Assembly (NCBI RefSeq): GCF_003207955.1
Contig: NZ_NOXG01000004.1
Coordinates: forward strand, 62,001 to 126,000
DNA from: Novacetimonas pomaceti
GTDB lineage: Bacteria; Pseudomonadota; Alphaproteobacteria; Acetobacterales; Acetobacteraceae
Direction of reading: 5' to 3'
DNA length: 64,000 bases
Below the pieces are notes generated by a model. It did no database searches. It was not told the origin of the DNA and was given only the letters and a program-made list of their open reading frames with translations. Made by a program: the position numbers and the translations under genes. Shown here one piece after another: positions 35,026 through 44,475 of the stretch (positions are counted from its first letter, which is position 1; the number at the start of each line of letters is the position of its first letter).

Positions 35026-35370
35026 TCAGCTCGCGGCCGGGGTGGGGGGCAGGGTCTGCGCCCCGCCATCGCGCAGGTCGTCAAACGCCTCGTCCAGCGT
35101 GCCTTCGGAGACGAAGCAGACCAGCACGTCCTCGCTTTCCTCCTTGGCGCGGCGCGCGGGCGTGATCACGCTGTCCCAGTCGCGGCGCAGGGAGTGGACA
35201 CGACCGATTTCGGGGCTGAGGAATTCCCATGATCCCCCCTTGGTGGTCGATCCCATGACGGTGGTCAGCAGGAAAATCGCCGGCTGGTCCGGCAGGTCCT
35301 CCGGCGGGCGCTTGAACTGGTAGATCGTGCCCGATTTTCCGAATTCGGTGAACGAATGCCATGGTTCCAT
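35026..35370 (-). CDS. Hypothetical protein of 114 residues
   Basis: Starts MEPWHSFTEFGKSGTIYQF and includes AIFLLTTVMGSTTKGGSWEFLSP, DWDSVITPARRAKEESEDVLVCFVSEGTLDEAFDDL. No family recognised; acidic and probably cytoplasmic, without a signal or membrane segment. AGGAGA 8 bases before ATG 35370 sets the start; the frame runs on upstream without a better site. Convergent with the sugar porter. Confidence 0.72.
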   Translation of the reverse strand: MEPWHSFTEFGKSGTIYQFKRPPEDLPDQPAIFLLTTVMGSTTKGGSWEFLSPEIGRVHSLRRDWDSVITPARRAKEESEDVLVCFVSEGTLDEAFDDLRDGGAQTLPPTPAAS

Positions 35371-35467
35371 CGTGGGTGTCTCCTTTTCATCTTCCCTGTG
35401 CCATAGGCCTGTCCATTCTCCTGCATACAAAAGCGCATGCAACCAATGCGTACGGGCGTGGGGGCGC

Positions 35468-36841
35468 TTACTTCGCGCCCGTCAGCGGCCCGTCGGTCAT
35501 CACCCCGCGCTGCCATACCTGCGCGATGTGGTGCATGTCCCCGATGTCACGCTCGGGGTGCCCGTCCACCACCAGCAGGTCGGCCCGCCTGCCCGGCGCG
35601 ATGGTCCCGCGATCCGGCAGCTGCAGCAGTGCCGCGGCATTGCCGGTCGCCAGCGATATCGCCTGCAACGGTGTAAGTCCCGCCGCGACCGAAAGGTAGA
35701 GTTCCCGATGTTCCGCAAATCCGGGGATGCGCGTGGGCATCGCGCCTGAATCGGTGCCGAAGCCGACATGGATGCCCGCGCGGTACAGCGCCAGAAGATT
35801 GTGCATGTTCATCGCCAGCGCCTTGCGCGATGCCGCCGTCAGGGGCGCGGACAGGGTTTTTGCCCGCCATGCGGGATCGGCGAACTGCGCGCGCAGGGCG
35901 GGATCAAGGCCGGCGGAAAGGAACGGGTCATCCAGCCATTCGGGGTGTTCGGCAAAGATGTAGTTGGCCTCGTCAAGGCCAAGCGTCGCGATGTACCACG
36001 TGCCATGCTGTTCCATGTCTTCGATCAGCGCGACATCCACCGCCTGGTCGCGCACGCCATGGGCCAGGATGTCCACCCCCGCCGCGACAAGGGCGCGGGC
36101 ATCGGACAGGTCATGGATATGCGCGGCCACCCGCTTGCCACGCAGGTGGGCCTGCGCGATGGCGGCGCGATAGACTTCGGGCGACATCTTGGGCAGCGGC
36201 TTTGCCCCCGGCACGCCATTGCGGAAATCATCGACCCACAGCTTGATGAGGTCCGTGCCCTCGTCCGCCATGCGGTCCACGGCGGTGCGGGCCTCATCCG
36301 CCGTGGTGGGGCGGAAGACCTCGTCCGGGGAAAGGTTGAAGCGGTTCTGTGGCGGGACGCCGTCCGGCGCGCCTATGCCCTGGTCCACGCCGAACAGGTC
36401 CGCCCCGGGGTTGCGTCCCGCGTGCTGTTCACGGCGCAGTTCGTCGAACAGGGGGGATTTGTTCAGCCCCAGCGCCGTGACCGTCAGCACCCCATACCGT
36501 TCGTACTGGCGCAGGGCGGCCAGGATATTGGCGCGCGTGTAATTCTGTGACCCGTTGGTGGCGCCCGAGACCTGTCCGACATGGCTGTGATCGGAAATCA
36601 GGCCCGGCAGGACCGTGCGGCCCGTCAGGTCGACCCGTCGCGCATCGCGGGGCGCGGACAGGTGGGGGCCCACGCCCACGATCTTCCCCCCATCCATCAG
36701 GATGGAGGTATCGGCCTGCGCCTGCGCGCCCGTCCCGTCGATGACGGTGGCATGTTCCAGCAGTACCGGACGTGCGAGGGCGCTGCCGCCACAGGTCAAC
36801 GCGAGTGTGGTCGCCAGGATGAATTTTCCCGCAATCTGCAT
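35468..36841 (-). CDS. Exported amidohydrolase family protein
   Basis: 457 residues. Signal MQIAGKFILATTLALTCGG ending SALA, then VLLEHATVIDGTGAQ and LPGLISDHSHVGQ, the amidohydrolase entry with the metal-binding HxH. Further family segments: KRVAAHIHDLSDARALVAAGVDILAHG (two metal His), HVGFGTDSGAM and GTIAPGRRADLLVVDGHPERD. Related to imidazolonepropionase-like enzymes; the exact substrate cannot be told. The open frame extends far upstream, but AAGGA 7 bases before ATG 36841 and the signal peptide set this start. Confidence 0.9.
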   Translation of the reverse strand: MQIAGKFILATTLALTCGGSALARPVLLEHATVIDGTGAQAQADTSILMDGGKIVGVGPHLSAPRDARRVDLTGRTVLPGLISDHSHVGQVSGATNGSQNYTRANILAALRQYERYGVLTVTALGLNKSPLFDELRREQHAGRNPGADLFGVDQGIGAPDGVPPQNRFNLSPDEVFRPTTADEARTAVDRMADEGTDLIKLWVDDFRNGVPGAKPLPKMSPEVYRAAIAQAHLRGKRVAAHIHDLSDARALVAAGVDILAHGVRDQAVDVALIEDMEQHGTWYIATLGLDEANYIFAEHPEWLDDPFLSAGLDPALRAQFADPAWRAKTLSAPLTAASRKALAMNMHNLLALYRAGIHVGFGTDSGAMPTRIPGFAEHRELYLSVAAGLTPLQAISLATGNAAALLQLPDRGTIAPGRRADLLVVDGHPERDIGDMHHIAQVWQRGVMTDGPLTGAK

Positions 36842-37164
36842 CTTTACGTCCTTCGTGCCGGTCAGGAGGGCAAGCATGATAGCAGTAAAACTGCATACAG
36901 GCGCCGTGTGGCGAAAGCGCCCGAAAACCCGCGAGGTCACGCAATGCTGTACACCCAGGCAACGGACAGGCGGCGGAAGACGCGGATTGTCTTTACGAAT
37001 GGCGGCTGCGACCTTATTCACCCCATCAGGTAAGGAAACCTTGTCCCCGCCCGCCGATGGGCGTGGCATGGCGCGGCAGGCAGGCCCGGCGCGGCCCATG
37101 AGTGGAAAAGGCGCGCACGGCTCATACGGGGCGCGCCGACGGGAACACGAAAGAGGGTGTCGAA
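36842..37164. other. Divergent promoter region between amidohydrolase and AGE-family genes
   Basis: 323 bases. An AT-richer patch at about 36960-37030 probably contains promoters. No repeat copy, hairpin with a T run or short gene was recognised. Confidence 0.4.
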
Positions 37165-38301
37165 TTGTCTCAAGACGCATGGCGTCTCTGGCTGTCGCGG
37201 GGCGCGCTGCCCCTGTGGTCGGGAATCGGCTTTGATACCGCGCGGCGCCTGTTCCACGAACGCCTGACGTTCGACCGGCGGCCCATTCACCTGCCTGAAC
37301 TGCGCCTGATGGTGCAGGCGCGCCAGATTTCCACCTATTGCCGCGCGCAGCTTGACGGGTTCTGTCCCACGGCGGGGCAGGCGCTGGACTGCCTGCATGA
37401 GGTGGAACGCCGTTACTGGCGCAGCGACGACGCGCCGGGGTGGATCTTCTCCCTCGGGCCGGACGGGCGGCCCGCCGACCGGCGGCGCGACCTGTATGCA
37501 CATGCCTTCATCCTGTTCGCCTATGGCTGGGCCTACCGGGCGTCGCGCGATGACGCCTACCTTGCGGTCGCGCGCGAGACGGCGCTGGAAATCGACCGGA
37601 TATTCCTGACAGGCGGGGGCGGCTATCTCGACACCGTGCCGCCTGCCGACACCATCCACCGGCAGAACCCGCACATGCACCTGCTGGAAGCCTATCTGGT
37701 GCTGTTCGAGGTCTCGGGCGAGCTTTTTTATCTGGAGCATGCCCGCGATCTGGTCCTGCTGGCGCTGGAACATTTCATCCTGCCGGGGACAGGGATGCTG
37801 CTCGAAACCTTCAACAGCGCATGGGCCCCGCTGCAGGCGGCGGGACATAACCGGGTGGAACCGGGGCACCTGCTGGAATGGTCGTGGCTGTTTTCGGAAT
37901 TCGCGCGGCTTGCACCACGGGCGGCGGAGGTGCCGGCGGTGCTGGCGGCCCGGGACCGGCTGGCGGATACGGCCATCACCTGTGGCGTGGATCCCGACAG
38001 GCAGGTGGTGTGTGACGCGATTACCGAAGATGGCGCGCGGCTGGAGGAATCAACGCGGATCTGGCCGCAGACGGAACTGATGCGCATACTGGCCCGCCGG
38101 GCGCGCGATGGCGATGCGCGTGCGGCCACGGCGCTGACGCGGCTGAGCGGGAATTTCTTCGAACAGTACGCGCCCGCCCGCCTGCGCGGTGGATGGATCG
38201 ACCGGCTGGACGTGCATGGCGTCTCCCTGACCGATCATATGCCCGCCAGTTCGCTGTATCACATCTATGGCGGGGCGGTGGATTTCATCCTTGGTCGCTG
38301 A
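37165..38301 (+). CDS. AGE-family sugar epimerase/isomerase
   Basis: 378 residues, (alpha/alpha)6 barrel family of N-acylglucosamine 2-epimerase and mannose isomerases. Visible: RRDLYAHAFILFAYGWAYRA, GYLDTVPPADTIHRQNPHMHLLEAYLVL (RQNPHMH, catalytic His region), VEPGHLLEWSWLF (the second catalytic His) and ESTRIWPQTELMRI. Converts aldose to ketose or epimerises at C2; mannose or mannose-6-phosphate is typical for this subgroup. TTG 37165 with AGAGGG 7 bases upstream is the likeliest start; GTG 37102 is a longer alternative. Confidence 0.87.
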   Translation: MSQDAWRLWLSRGALPLWSGIGFDTARRLFHERLTFDRRPIHLPELRLMVQARQISTYCRAQLDGFCPTAGQALDCLHEVERRYWRSDDAPGWIFSLGPDGRPADRRRDLYAHAFILFAYGWAYRASRDDAYLAVARETALEIDRIFLTGGGGYLDTVPPADTIHRQNPHMHLLEAYLVLFEVSGELFYLEHARDLVLLALEHFILPGTGMLLETFNSAWAPLQAAGHNRVEPGHLLEWSWLFSEFARLAPRAAEVPAVLAARDRLADTAITCGVDPDRQVVCDAITEDGARLEESTRIWPQTELMRILARRARDGDARAATALTRLSGNFFEQYAPARLRGGWIDRLDVHGVSLTDHMPASSLYHIYGGAVDFILGR

Positions 38302-38406
38302 AGGGGACAGGCCCGTTCACGGATAAGGGAGGGTCCTGCCCAGATCATGGCCGGGACGTGCCCTGTCGCCTCCATCGGTGGCATCATTGCTGATAGTGGT
38401 GGGGGC

Positions 38407-39309
38407 ATGTCCACAATCATGCGGGAAGCCCTTATGCCGATACCTGTTCTTTATTCGCCCGATGATGTCCGCAGGCTCGCCGCAGAGGGAAAGGCCCTTC
38501 TGATCGACGTGCGGGACAAAAAGGACTTTGACGCCGGGCATATCGCCGGGGCCGTCAACATGCCCGACATCTTCACCTATCTGGCGGAAACCACGCAGGA
38601 CGGGCTGGCGACGCTGCAGCGGACCTTTGCCAGCCTTTTCGCGGAATACGGGCTGGATGGCAAAAAGACCGCCATTGTCTATGAAGATGCGCTGCATACC
38701 CGCTATGGGGCGTCCTGCCGCGGATACTGGATCCTGCGTTACCTGGGGTATCCCAGTGTCGGCATCCTTGATGGCGGGCTGAGCGCGTGGCGCAGGGCGG
38801 GGGGCACGTTCACCACCGAAACCACGACGCCCGTGCGCACCGAATTCCCGCTCGGCATAAATGGCGGCCTCATGGCCACGTATGAGGACGTGATGGCCGC
38901 CCTGCGATCGGGGGGTGTCAAGCTGCTGGATAATCGCGACAGGGTCGAATGGCTGGGTGACAGTTCATCGCCCTATGGCGTCGATTTCGCGCCGCGCAAG
39001 GGACGGATTCCCGGCGCGGTGTGGATCGAGTGGTATGATTTCATGAAGGTCACGGACAACCACGCCTCTTTCCGCGATGCGGCGGAAATCCGCGCGCTTG
39101 CGGCATCACGCAACCTGCATCCGGATGATGACATCATCATCTACTGCTTCAAGGGCGCGCGGGCGGCCAATACCTATGTCGCCCTGACGGCGGCGGGCTT
39201 TACCCGCCTGCGCATATATATGGGGTCATGGAATGAATGGTCCCGTAATTCCGCCCTGCCGATCGAGGACGGTCTGCCCAAGGCGGCGGCGCCCTATTCC
39301 GGGCGTTAG
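38407..39309 (+). CDS. Sulfurtransferase with two rhodanese domains
   Basis: About 300 residues. First rhodanese domain (VLYSPDDVRRLA...LLIDVRDKKDFDAGHIAGAVNMP) is non-catalytic; the second (VKLLDNRDRVEWLG...GRIPGAVWIEW) ends in the active-site loop IIIYCFKGARAANTY with the persulfide Cys. Thiosulfate or 3-mercaptopyruvate sulfurtransferase. Start uncertain among ATG 38407, 38419 and 38434; 38407 has GGTGGGGG just before it. A repeat begins immediately at its stop codon (TTAGGAA). Confidence 0.86.
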   Translation: MSTIMREALMPIPVLYSPDDVRRLAAEGKALLIDVRDKKDFDAGHIAGAVNMPDIFTYLAETTQDGLATLQRTFASLFAEYGLDGKKTAIVYEDALHTRYGASCRGYWILRYLGYPSVGILDGGLSAWRRAGGTFTTETTTPVRTEFPLGINGGLMATYEDVMAALRSGGVKLLDNRDRVEWLGDSSSPYGVDFAPRKGRIPGAVWIEWYDFMKVTDNHASFRDAAEIRALAASRNLHPDDDIIIYCFKGARAANTYVALTAAGFTRLRIYMGSWNEWSRNSALPIEDGLPKAAAPYSGR

Positions 39310-39455
39310 GAAAACGTCAGAATATAACAGAAGTTTTTGGGTGCCGCCTTTTTTCAAAAAGGCGGCGTTCTTCGAAGCTTTTTGCAAAAAAGCTTCACCA
39401 AAAACTTTTCTGATGATTGTGCCGGATGTTCGCAGGGGATTTTTGAGCCATTTCC
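39310..39455 (+). repeat. Palindromic intergenic repeat, copy D
   Basis: Best-preserved core: outer arm AGAAGTTTTTGGGTG (39330-39344), hairpin 1 GCCGCCTTTTTTCAAAAAGGCGGC (39343-39366), hairpin 2 GAAGCTTTTTGCAAAAAAGCTTC (39374-39396), outer arm CACCAAAAACTTTT (39396-39409). Ends GGAAA (39309-39313) and TTTCC (39451-39455). The rest of the gap to the tRNA is free of genes. Confidence 0.9.
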
Positions 39456-39669
39456 CTGAGCGCAGCGTCCGGGCATTTTCCATCAGGCGTATGACTGGAT
39501 AGGGAATGGACGCAAATAGGACGCGCCAGACAAATTCCTGATCTTCAGGTAGTTGCGTGCCCGATGGTTCATGAAGAATGGAATTGCGTCCTGACAGGCA
39601 TGATATGAAAATCTGTCCTGCGGCAGAAAGGCAGGCATTTCCATAATGATGGAAAGTGCGTGCATGCCG

Positions 39670-39745
39670 TGGCGTCCCGTACGGGATTCGAACCCGTGTT
39701 GCCGCCGTGAAAGGGCGGTGTCCTAGGCCTCTAGACGAACGGGAC
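39670..39745 (-). tRNA. tRNA-Glu (anticodon TTC)
   Basis: 76 bases read leftward from 39745: acceptor GTCCCGT pairs with ACGGGAC, anticodon stem and loop CGCCC-TTTCACG-GCGG region gives anticodon TTC, T-loop GTTCGAATC, discriminator G and an encoded CCA (39670-39672). Confidence 0.97.
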
Positions 39746-39814
39746 TAAAGGCGTGAGCGGGTAGATATCCCGCCTCGGGGGGGCGGTCAAGCCCCTGAAA
39801 TGAAAATATGAAAA

Positions 39815-41680
39815 TTAATTGGCAAACGCTGCGTCACGGATGAAGAAACTCGCGGTCGTGCGGCCGTTCCAGCTTTCGGCGCGCAGCCATCCGGCCAGAT
39901 GCAGCGGCGCGGCGTTGCGATCCTCCAGCACGGGGGTCATCGGGTTGTCGCCCGCGCGGAACAGCAGCGCCTTCAGGCGTGGGCCACCGCCTTCGCCTTC
40001 GATCAGCAGGCGCAGCGTATTGCCCTCCCGCCCGATGCGATCGGCGCGCACCACGCGCACGCGCGGCAGCGCCAGCAGGGGTTCGTCATTGCCCGCGCCG
40101 AACGGGGCCAGGCGCCCGATATCGCTCGCCAGTTCGACGGAGGCCGCCGCGACGCCCACGATGCCCTCGATGCTGAGGTCCACGGCATCGGGCAGGGCCG
40201 CCGCCGTGGACAGGCGTTCGTTGAGGAATTCATGCAGGGCGGGGATGTCGTCTGCCCTAAGGCCAAAGCCCGCCGCCATCGCATGGCCGCCGCCCGATGT
40301 CAGGTGGCCGGCCTGCCGCGCGGCGATGATGGCCGTGCCAAGGTCGATCCCCGGGACGGAGCGGGCCGATCCCTTGACCGTCCCGTCCTCCAGCATCGCG
40401 CCGACCAGGACGGGGCGGTTGAATTTTTCCTTGACCCGGCCGGCCACGATCCCCACCACGCCGGGATGCCAGTCGCGACCGCACAGCAGCAGCACCGCAT
40501 GCCCTTCCTCGCGCTGGCGGGCGGCCATGTCCATGGCGATGTCAAGGATGTCGGTTTCCACCGTCTGGCGGCGGCGGTTGACCGCATCCAGCCGTTCCGC
40601 CAGACGCCGTGCCTCCAGCGCGTCCTCGCATAACAGCAGTTCCAGCCCCAGCCCGGATTCCGCGATCCGGCCGCCCGCGTTGATGCGCGGCCCCAGCGCG
40701 AACCCGCAGGTAAAGGCCGAAAGCGGGTCTGTCACGCCCGCGACCTCCATCAGCGCGTTCAGCCCGGTACGCTGGCGGCGGGCCATGATTTTCATGCCCT
40801 GCGTGACAAAGGCCCGGTTCAGCCCCGTCAGCGGCATGACGTCGCATACGCTCGCCAGCGCCACGAGGTCCAGGTAATCCATCAGCTGCGGCGCGGGGCG
40901 GCTTTCGAACCATCCCTGCCGCCGCAATATCCCGGCCGTGGCGACAACGCTCATGAAGGTCACCGCCGCCGCGCATGACCCGTTCAGGCGGGAGGTGCAG
41001 TCCGGGCGGTTGGGATTGACCGTCGCGACGATGCGCGGCAGGTCGCCCTGCACCTTGTGATGGTCCAGCACGATGATGTCCGCCCGCGCGGACAGGGGGG
41101 ACAGGACATCGGACGCCGCCGTGCCGCAGTCGACGCAGACGATCAGGCCCGCCCCATCGGCGATCATCGCCTCCAGCGCCGGGGTGTTCGGCCCGTATCC
41201 CTCGCTCATGCGGTCGGGAACGTGGGTGATGACGCGACAGCCCATCTGGCGCAGGAAATGCGTCAGCAGTGCCGCCGAACACGCCCCGTCGACGTCGTAA
41301 TCGCCAAAGACGCCGACGGTTTCGCCCGCCGTGATGGCCTGCGCCAGCCGCTGTGCCGCCCGGTCCATGTCGGTCAGGCAGGCGGGGTTGGGCATCAGCG
41401 CGCGCAGGGTGGGGGTCAGGAAATCCGTTACCCCATCGGGCGCGATGCCGCGCATCGCCAGCATGCGGCCAACGATTTCGGGCACCCCGGCCTGCTGCAT
41501 GATGGCCATGCCCATGCGCGCCGTCACCCCGGCGTCGCGGGTGATTTCGGGATCGCGCCACAGCCACCGCCGCCCGGTCAGGCTTGAACGCACGCCCAGC
41601 ACCAGCGGCGTGTCGTCCTGCGGGGGCAGTGGACTTTCCGCCAGCACGTCATCCGCCATGCCTGTCGCCATGTCCGTCAT
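39815..41680 (-). CDS. recJ: Single-stranded-DNA-specific exonuclease RecJ
   Basis: 621 residues. 5'-3' ssDNA exonuclease for recombination and mismatch repair. DHH-family motifs: GVFGDYDVDGACSAALL, ITHVPDRMSEGYGPN, VDCGTAASDV, IIVLDHHKVQGDLP, and the DHHA1 part ASGGGHAMAAGFGL-like TSGGGHAMAAGFGL near the C-terminus. Catalytic Asp and His residues are all visible. The start MTDMATGMADD has other in-frame ATGs close by. Next gene downstream is the tRNA-Glu. Confidence 0.95.
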   Translation of the reverse strand: MTDMATGMADDVLAESPLPPQDDTPLVLGVRSSLTGRRWLWRDPEITRDAGVTARMGMAIMQQAGVPEIVGRMLAMRGIAPDGVTDFLTPTLRALMPNPACLTDMDRAAQRLAQAITAGETVGVFGDYDVDGACSAALLTHFLRQMGCRVITHVPDRMSEGYGPNTPALEAMIADGAGLIVCVDCGTAASDVLSPLSARADIIVLDHHKVQGDLPRIVATVNPNRPDCTSRLNGSCAAAVTFMSVVATAGILRRQGWFESRPAPQLMDYLDLVALASVCDVMPLTGLNRAFVTQGMKIMARRQRTGLNALMEVAGVTDPLSAFTCGFALGPRINAGGRIAESGLGLELLLCEDALEARRLAERLDAVNRRRQTVETDILDIAMDMAARQREEGHAVLLLCGRDWHPGVVGIVAGRVKEKFNRPVLVGAMLEDGTVKGSARSVPGIDLGTAIIAARQAGHLTSGGGHAMAAGFGLRADDIPALHEFLNERLSTAAALPDAVDLSIEGIVGVAAASVELASDIGRLAPFGAGNDEPLLALPRVRVVRADRIGREGNTLRLLIEGEGGGPRLKALLFRAGDNPMTPVLEDRNAAPLHLAGWLRAESWNGRTTASFFIRDAAFAN

Positions 41681-41788
41681 GCCCGCGCCCCCTTTTTCGT
41701 TCCTGTCATGCGCGATGGGGGCGTGGGGATGCGGGGCATGGGTGGTCCTTGGCGGCGTGATGGGATGTCGGGCGGCGATCAGGGGGGC

Positions 41789-43153
41789 TCAGTCCCCTTC
41801 GATGCGGATCATGGCCGGTTCGTCGAGCACCGACTTGAGCAGCGCGATGTGCCTGAGCGCATGCAGCATCGCGGCCTCGCTGGTGTGGTGCGTGATCAGC
41901 ACCAGCGGCACGCTGTAGGTATCGTCAGGCAGCAGGGTGCGGGCCTGCGCGTGCTGCAGCATGGTATGCAGCGACACGCCATCATCGCGCAGCACCGCCG
42001 TGATGTCGGCCAGCACGCCAGGACGGTCCACCACGTTCAGGCGCAGGTAATACCGCCCCGTGAACTGCGTGCGCGACAGGGCGACGGCCTGCGTCAGGCC
42101 GTCGGTGCTGCGGCCCCATACGGGAATGGCGTTGCCGCGCGCGATGTCGATCAGGTCGGCGGTGACGGCGGTGGCGGTCGGCCCTTCGCCCGCGCCGCGT
42201 CCCTCCAGCATCAGGCGGCCGACAAACGCGCCTTCGACCACGACGGCGTTGAACACGCCATCGACCTGCGCGATGGGGGTGGACAGGGGGACAAGGCAGG
42301 GATGGACCCGCGCCTCGATCCCGTTGTCATGCTGCCGCGCGATGCCCAGCAGCTTGATGCGATAGCCCAGTTCGCGCGCGAAATGCAGGTCCAGCGCGCC
42401 GATGCGCCGGATCCCCTCGATATAGACCGAGGCGAAGACGACCGGCCGCCCGAACGCCAGCCCCGCCAGGATCGCCAGCTTGTGCGCCGCGTCCACGCCG
42501 TCCACATCGGTCGAGGGATCGGCCTCGGCATAGCCGAGCTTCTGCGCCTCGGCCAGGATATCCGCGAAATCGCGCCCCGTCTCGCGCATGGCGGTCAGGA
42601 TATAGTTGCAGGTGCCGTTGAGGATGCCGCCGACCTTGAGGATACGGTCCCCCGCCAGCGCCTCGCGCACGGTCTTGATGGCGGGAATGCCGCCCGCCAC
42701 CGCCGCCTCGAACATCAGGGGGACATCGGCCTTCTGCGCCAGTGTCGCCAGTTCCGCGCCATGGATGGCCATCAGGGCCTTGTTCGCGGTGACCACCGGC
42801 CGGCCATTTTCCAGCGCGCCCGTCACGATCCTGCGGGCGATGCCTTCCGCGCCGCCCACCAGTTCGACCACGACATCCACGTCGGGATGCGCGCACAGCC
42901 CGGCGGCGTCATCGCACCACGCGACATCCGACAGGTCCACGCCGCGATCGCGCGTGCGATCGCGCGCGCTGACGGCGGTCACGACCAGGCGGCGCCCGGC
43001 CCGCGCGGCGATCAGCGCGGCATTTTCACGCAGCATCCTGACGACGCCGACGCCAACCGTCCCCAGTCCCGCGATGCCGACACGCAGGGGAGGGGGCTCA
43101 ACAGGGGAAGCAGCAGCAGTCATCTCTTTTCCGTAGGGGTGGGGGGCATTCAT
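41789..43153 (-). CDS. hom: Homoserine dehydrogenase
   Basis: 454 residues. NAD(P)-binding LRVGIAGLGTVGVGVVRML, catalytic domain with GGIPAIKTVREALAGDRI and GGILNGTCNYILTAM, EAQKLGYAEADPSTDVDGVDAAHKLAILA (substrate site), and a C-terminal ACT domain (NVVDRPGVLADITAVLRDDGVSLHTMLQ) for threonine feedback. Reduces aspartate semialdehyde to homoserine. The chosen ATG 43153 overlaps the upstream aminotransferase stop (ATGA); ATG 43123 is an alternative. Confidence 0.96.
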   Translation of the reverse strand: MNAPHPYGKEMTAAASPVEPPPLRVGIAGLGTVGVGVVRMLRENAALIAARAGRRLVVTAVSARDRTRDRGVDLSDVAWCDDAAGLCAHPDVDVVVELVGGAEGIARRIVTGALENGRPVVTANKALMAIHGAELATLAQKADVPLMFEAAVAGGIPAIKTVREALAGDRILKVGGILNGTCNYILTAMRETGRDFADILAEAQKLGYAEADPSTDVDGVDAAHKLAILAGLAFGRPVVFASVYIEGIRRIGALDLHFARELGYRIKLLGIARQHDNGIEARVHPCLVPLSTPIAQVDGVFNAVVVEGAFVGRLMLEGRGAGEGPTATAVTADLIDIARGNAIPVWGRSTDGLTQAVALSRTQFTGRYYLRLNVVDRPGVLADITAVLRDDGVSLHTMLQHAQARTLLPDDTYSVPLVLITHHTSEAAMLHALRHIALLKSVLDEPAMIRIEGD

Positions 43154-44388
43154 GAAACGGAATCCGTTATGGCGGGATCGCGCCGGGCGGGGGTGGCGGC
43201 ATGGCCCGCGTTGTGGGCGGTCATGAAATGACGGATCGCGCGGGTTGCCTGACGCAGGCGCTGGGTGTTTTCCACCAGCCCGATCCGCACGAAGCCTTCG
43301 CCATGTTCGCCAAAGCCGAGGCCCGGGGCGACAGCCACGCCCGCCTCCCGCAGCAGCATCTTGGAAAAGTCCACGCTGCCCATCTCGCGGAACTGCGGGG
43401 GGATGGGGGCCCATGCGAACATCGACCCTTCGGGGGAGGGAACGTCCCACCCGGCCGCGTGCAGCCCGCGGATCAGCACGTCGCGGCGTTCGCGATAGAT
43501 GTCGCGGATTTCGGCAACGCAGTCCTGCGGCCCGCTGAGGGCTGCGACGGCGGCGACCTGGATGGGGGTGAACGCCCCGTAATCGAGGTACGACTTGATG
43601 CGCGTCAGTGCCGCGATCAGGCGCGGATTGCCCGCCGCGAATCCCATGCGCCATCCCGCCATGGAATAGGTCTTCGAAAGGGAGGTGAACTCCACCGCGA
43701 TGTCCTTCGCCCCCGGCACCTCAAGGATCGAGGGGGGGACGCGGTCGCCGAAATAGATCTCGGCATAGGCGAGGTCGGACATGATCCAGATGTCATGCTT
43801 GCGCGCGAAGGCCACCAGTTCGCGATAGAAGTCGAGGTCCGCGACATAGGCGGTCGGGTTTGACGGAAAATTGACAATCAGCGCCGTGGGTTTTGGCACC
43901 GAATGATGCACCGCGCGGTCCAGCGCGCGCAGCATTTCCTCGTCCGGGGTGGCGGGAATGGACCGCACGGAGGCGCCGGCGATGATGAATCCGAACTGGT
44001 GGATCGGATAGGACGGGTTGGGCACAAGGATGGTGTCGCCGGGACTGGTGATGGCGGCGGCAAGGTTCGCCAGCCCTTCCTTGGACCCCAGCGTTGCGAT
44101 CACCTCGGTTTCGGGGTCGAGGCCGACATTGAAGCGGCGTTCGTAATACCCCGCCAGCGCCCGGCGCAGGCCGGGGATGCCACGGCTGACGGAATAGCGG
44201 TGCGCGCGGGGATCCGCCACGGTTTCCACCAGTTTCTGCACGATGTGCGGCGGGGTGGGGGTGTCGGGATTGCCCATCCCCAGATCGATGATGTCCTCGC
44301 CCCGGGCGCGTGCCGTGGCCTTGGCCTTGTTCACCTCGGCGAAAACATAGGGCGGCAGACGGCGGATGCGATGGAATTCTTCGGTCAT
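43150..44388 (-). CDS. PLP-dependent aminotransferase (AlaC-like)
   Basis: 412 residues, fold type I class I/II. FAEVNKAKATARARGEDIIDLGMGNPD at the N-terminus, NPSYPIHQFGF, NFPSNPTAYVAD, and SLSKTYSMAGWRMGF with the PLP Lys at 239; FVRIGLVEN near the end. It resembles AlaC glutamate-pyruvate aminotransferase and related LL-DAP or aspartate transaminases; direct coupling to hom by ATGA overlap suggests an amino-acid biosynthetic role. Substrate is not fixed by sequence. Confidence 0.9.
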   Translation of the reverse strand: MTEEFHRIRRLPPYVFAEVNKAKATARARGEDIIDLGMGNPDTPTPPHIVQKLVETVADPRAHRYSVSRGIPGLRRALAGYYERRFNVGLDPETEVIATLGSKEGLANLAAAITSPGDTILVPNPSYPIHQFGFIIAGASVRSIPATPDEEMLRALDRAVHHSVPKPTALIVNFPSNPTAYVADLDFYRELVAFARKHDIWIMSDLAYAEIYFGDRVPPSILEVPGAKDIAVEFTSLSKTYSMAGWRMGFAAGNPRLIAALTRIKSYLDYGAFTPIQVAAVAALSGPQDCVAEIRDIYRERRDVLIRGLHAAGWDVPSPEGSMFAWAPIPPQFREMGSVDFSKMLLREAGVAVAPGLGFGEHGEGFVRIGLVENTQRLRQATRAIRHFMTAHNAGHAATPARRDPAITDSVS

Positions 44389-44475
44389 GGGACTGCTCTG
44401 CGGCTGGCGGGACGGGATCGCGCCGGGTTGGAAATCTGAAGTCCCGTCCGACAGGATGACGGACGGGCGCGCATA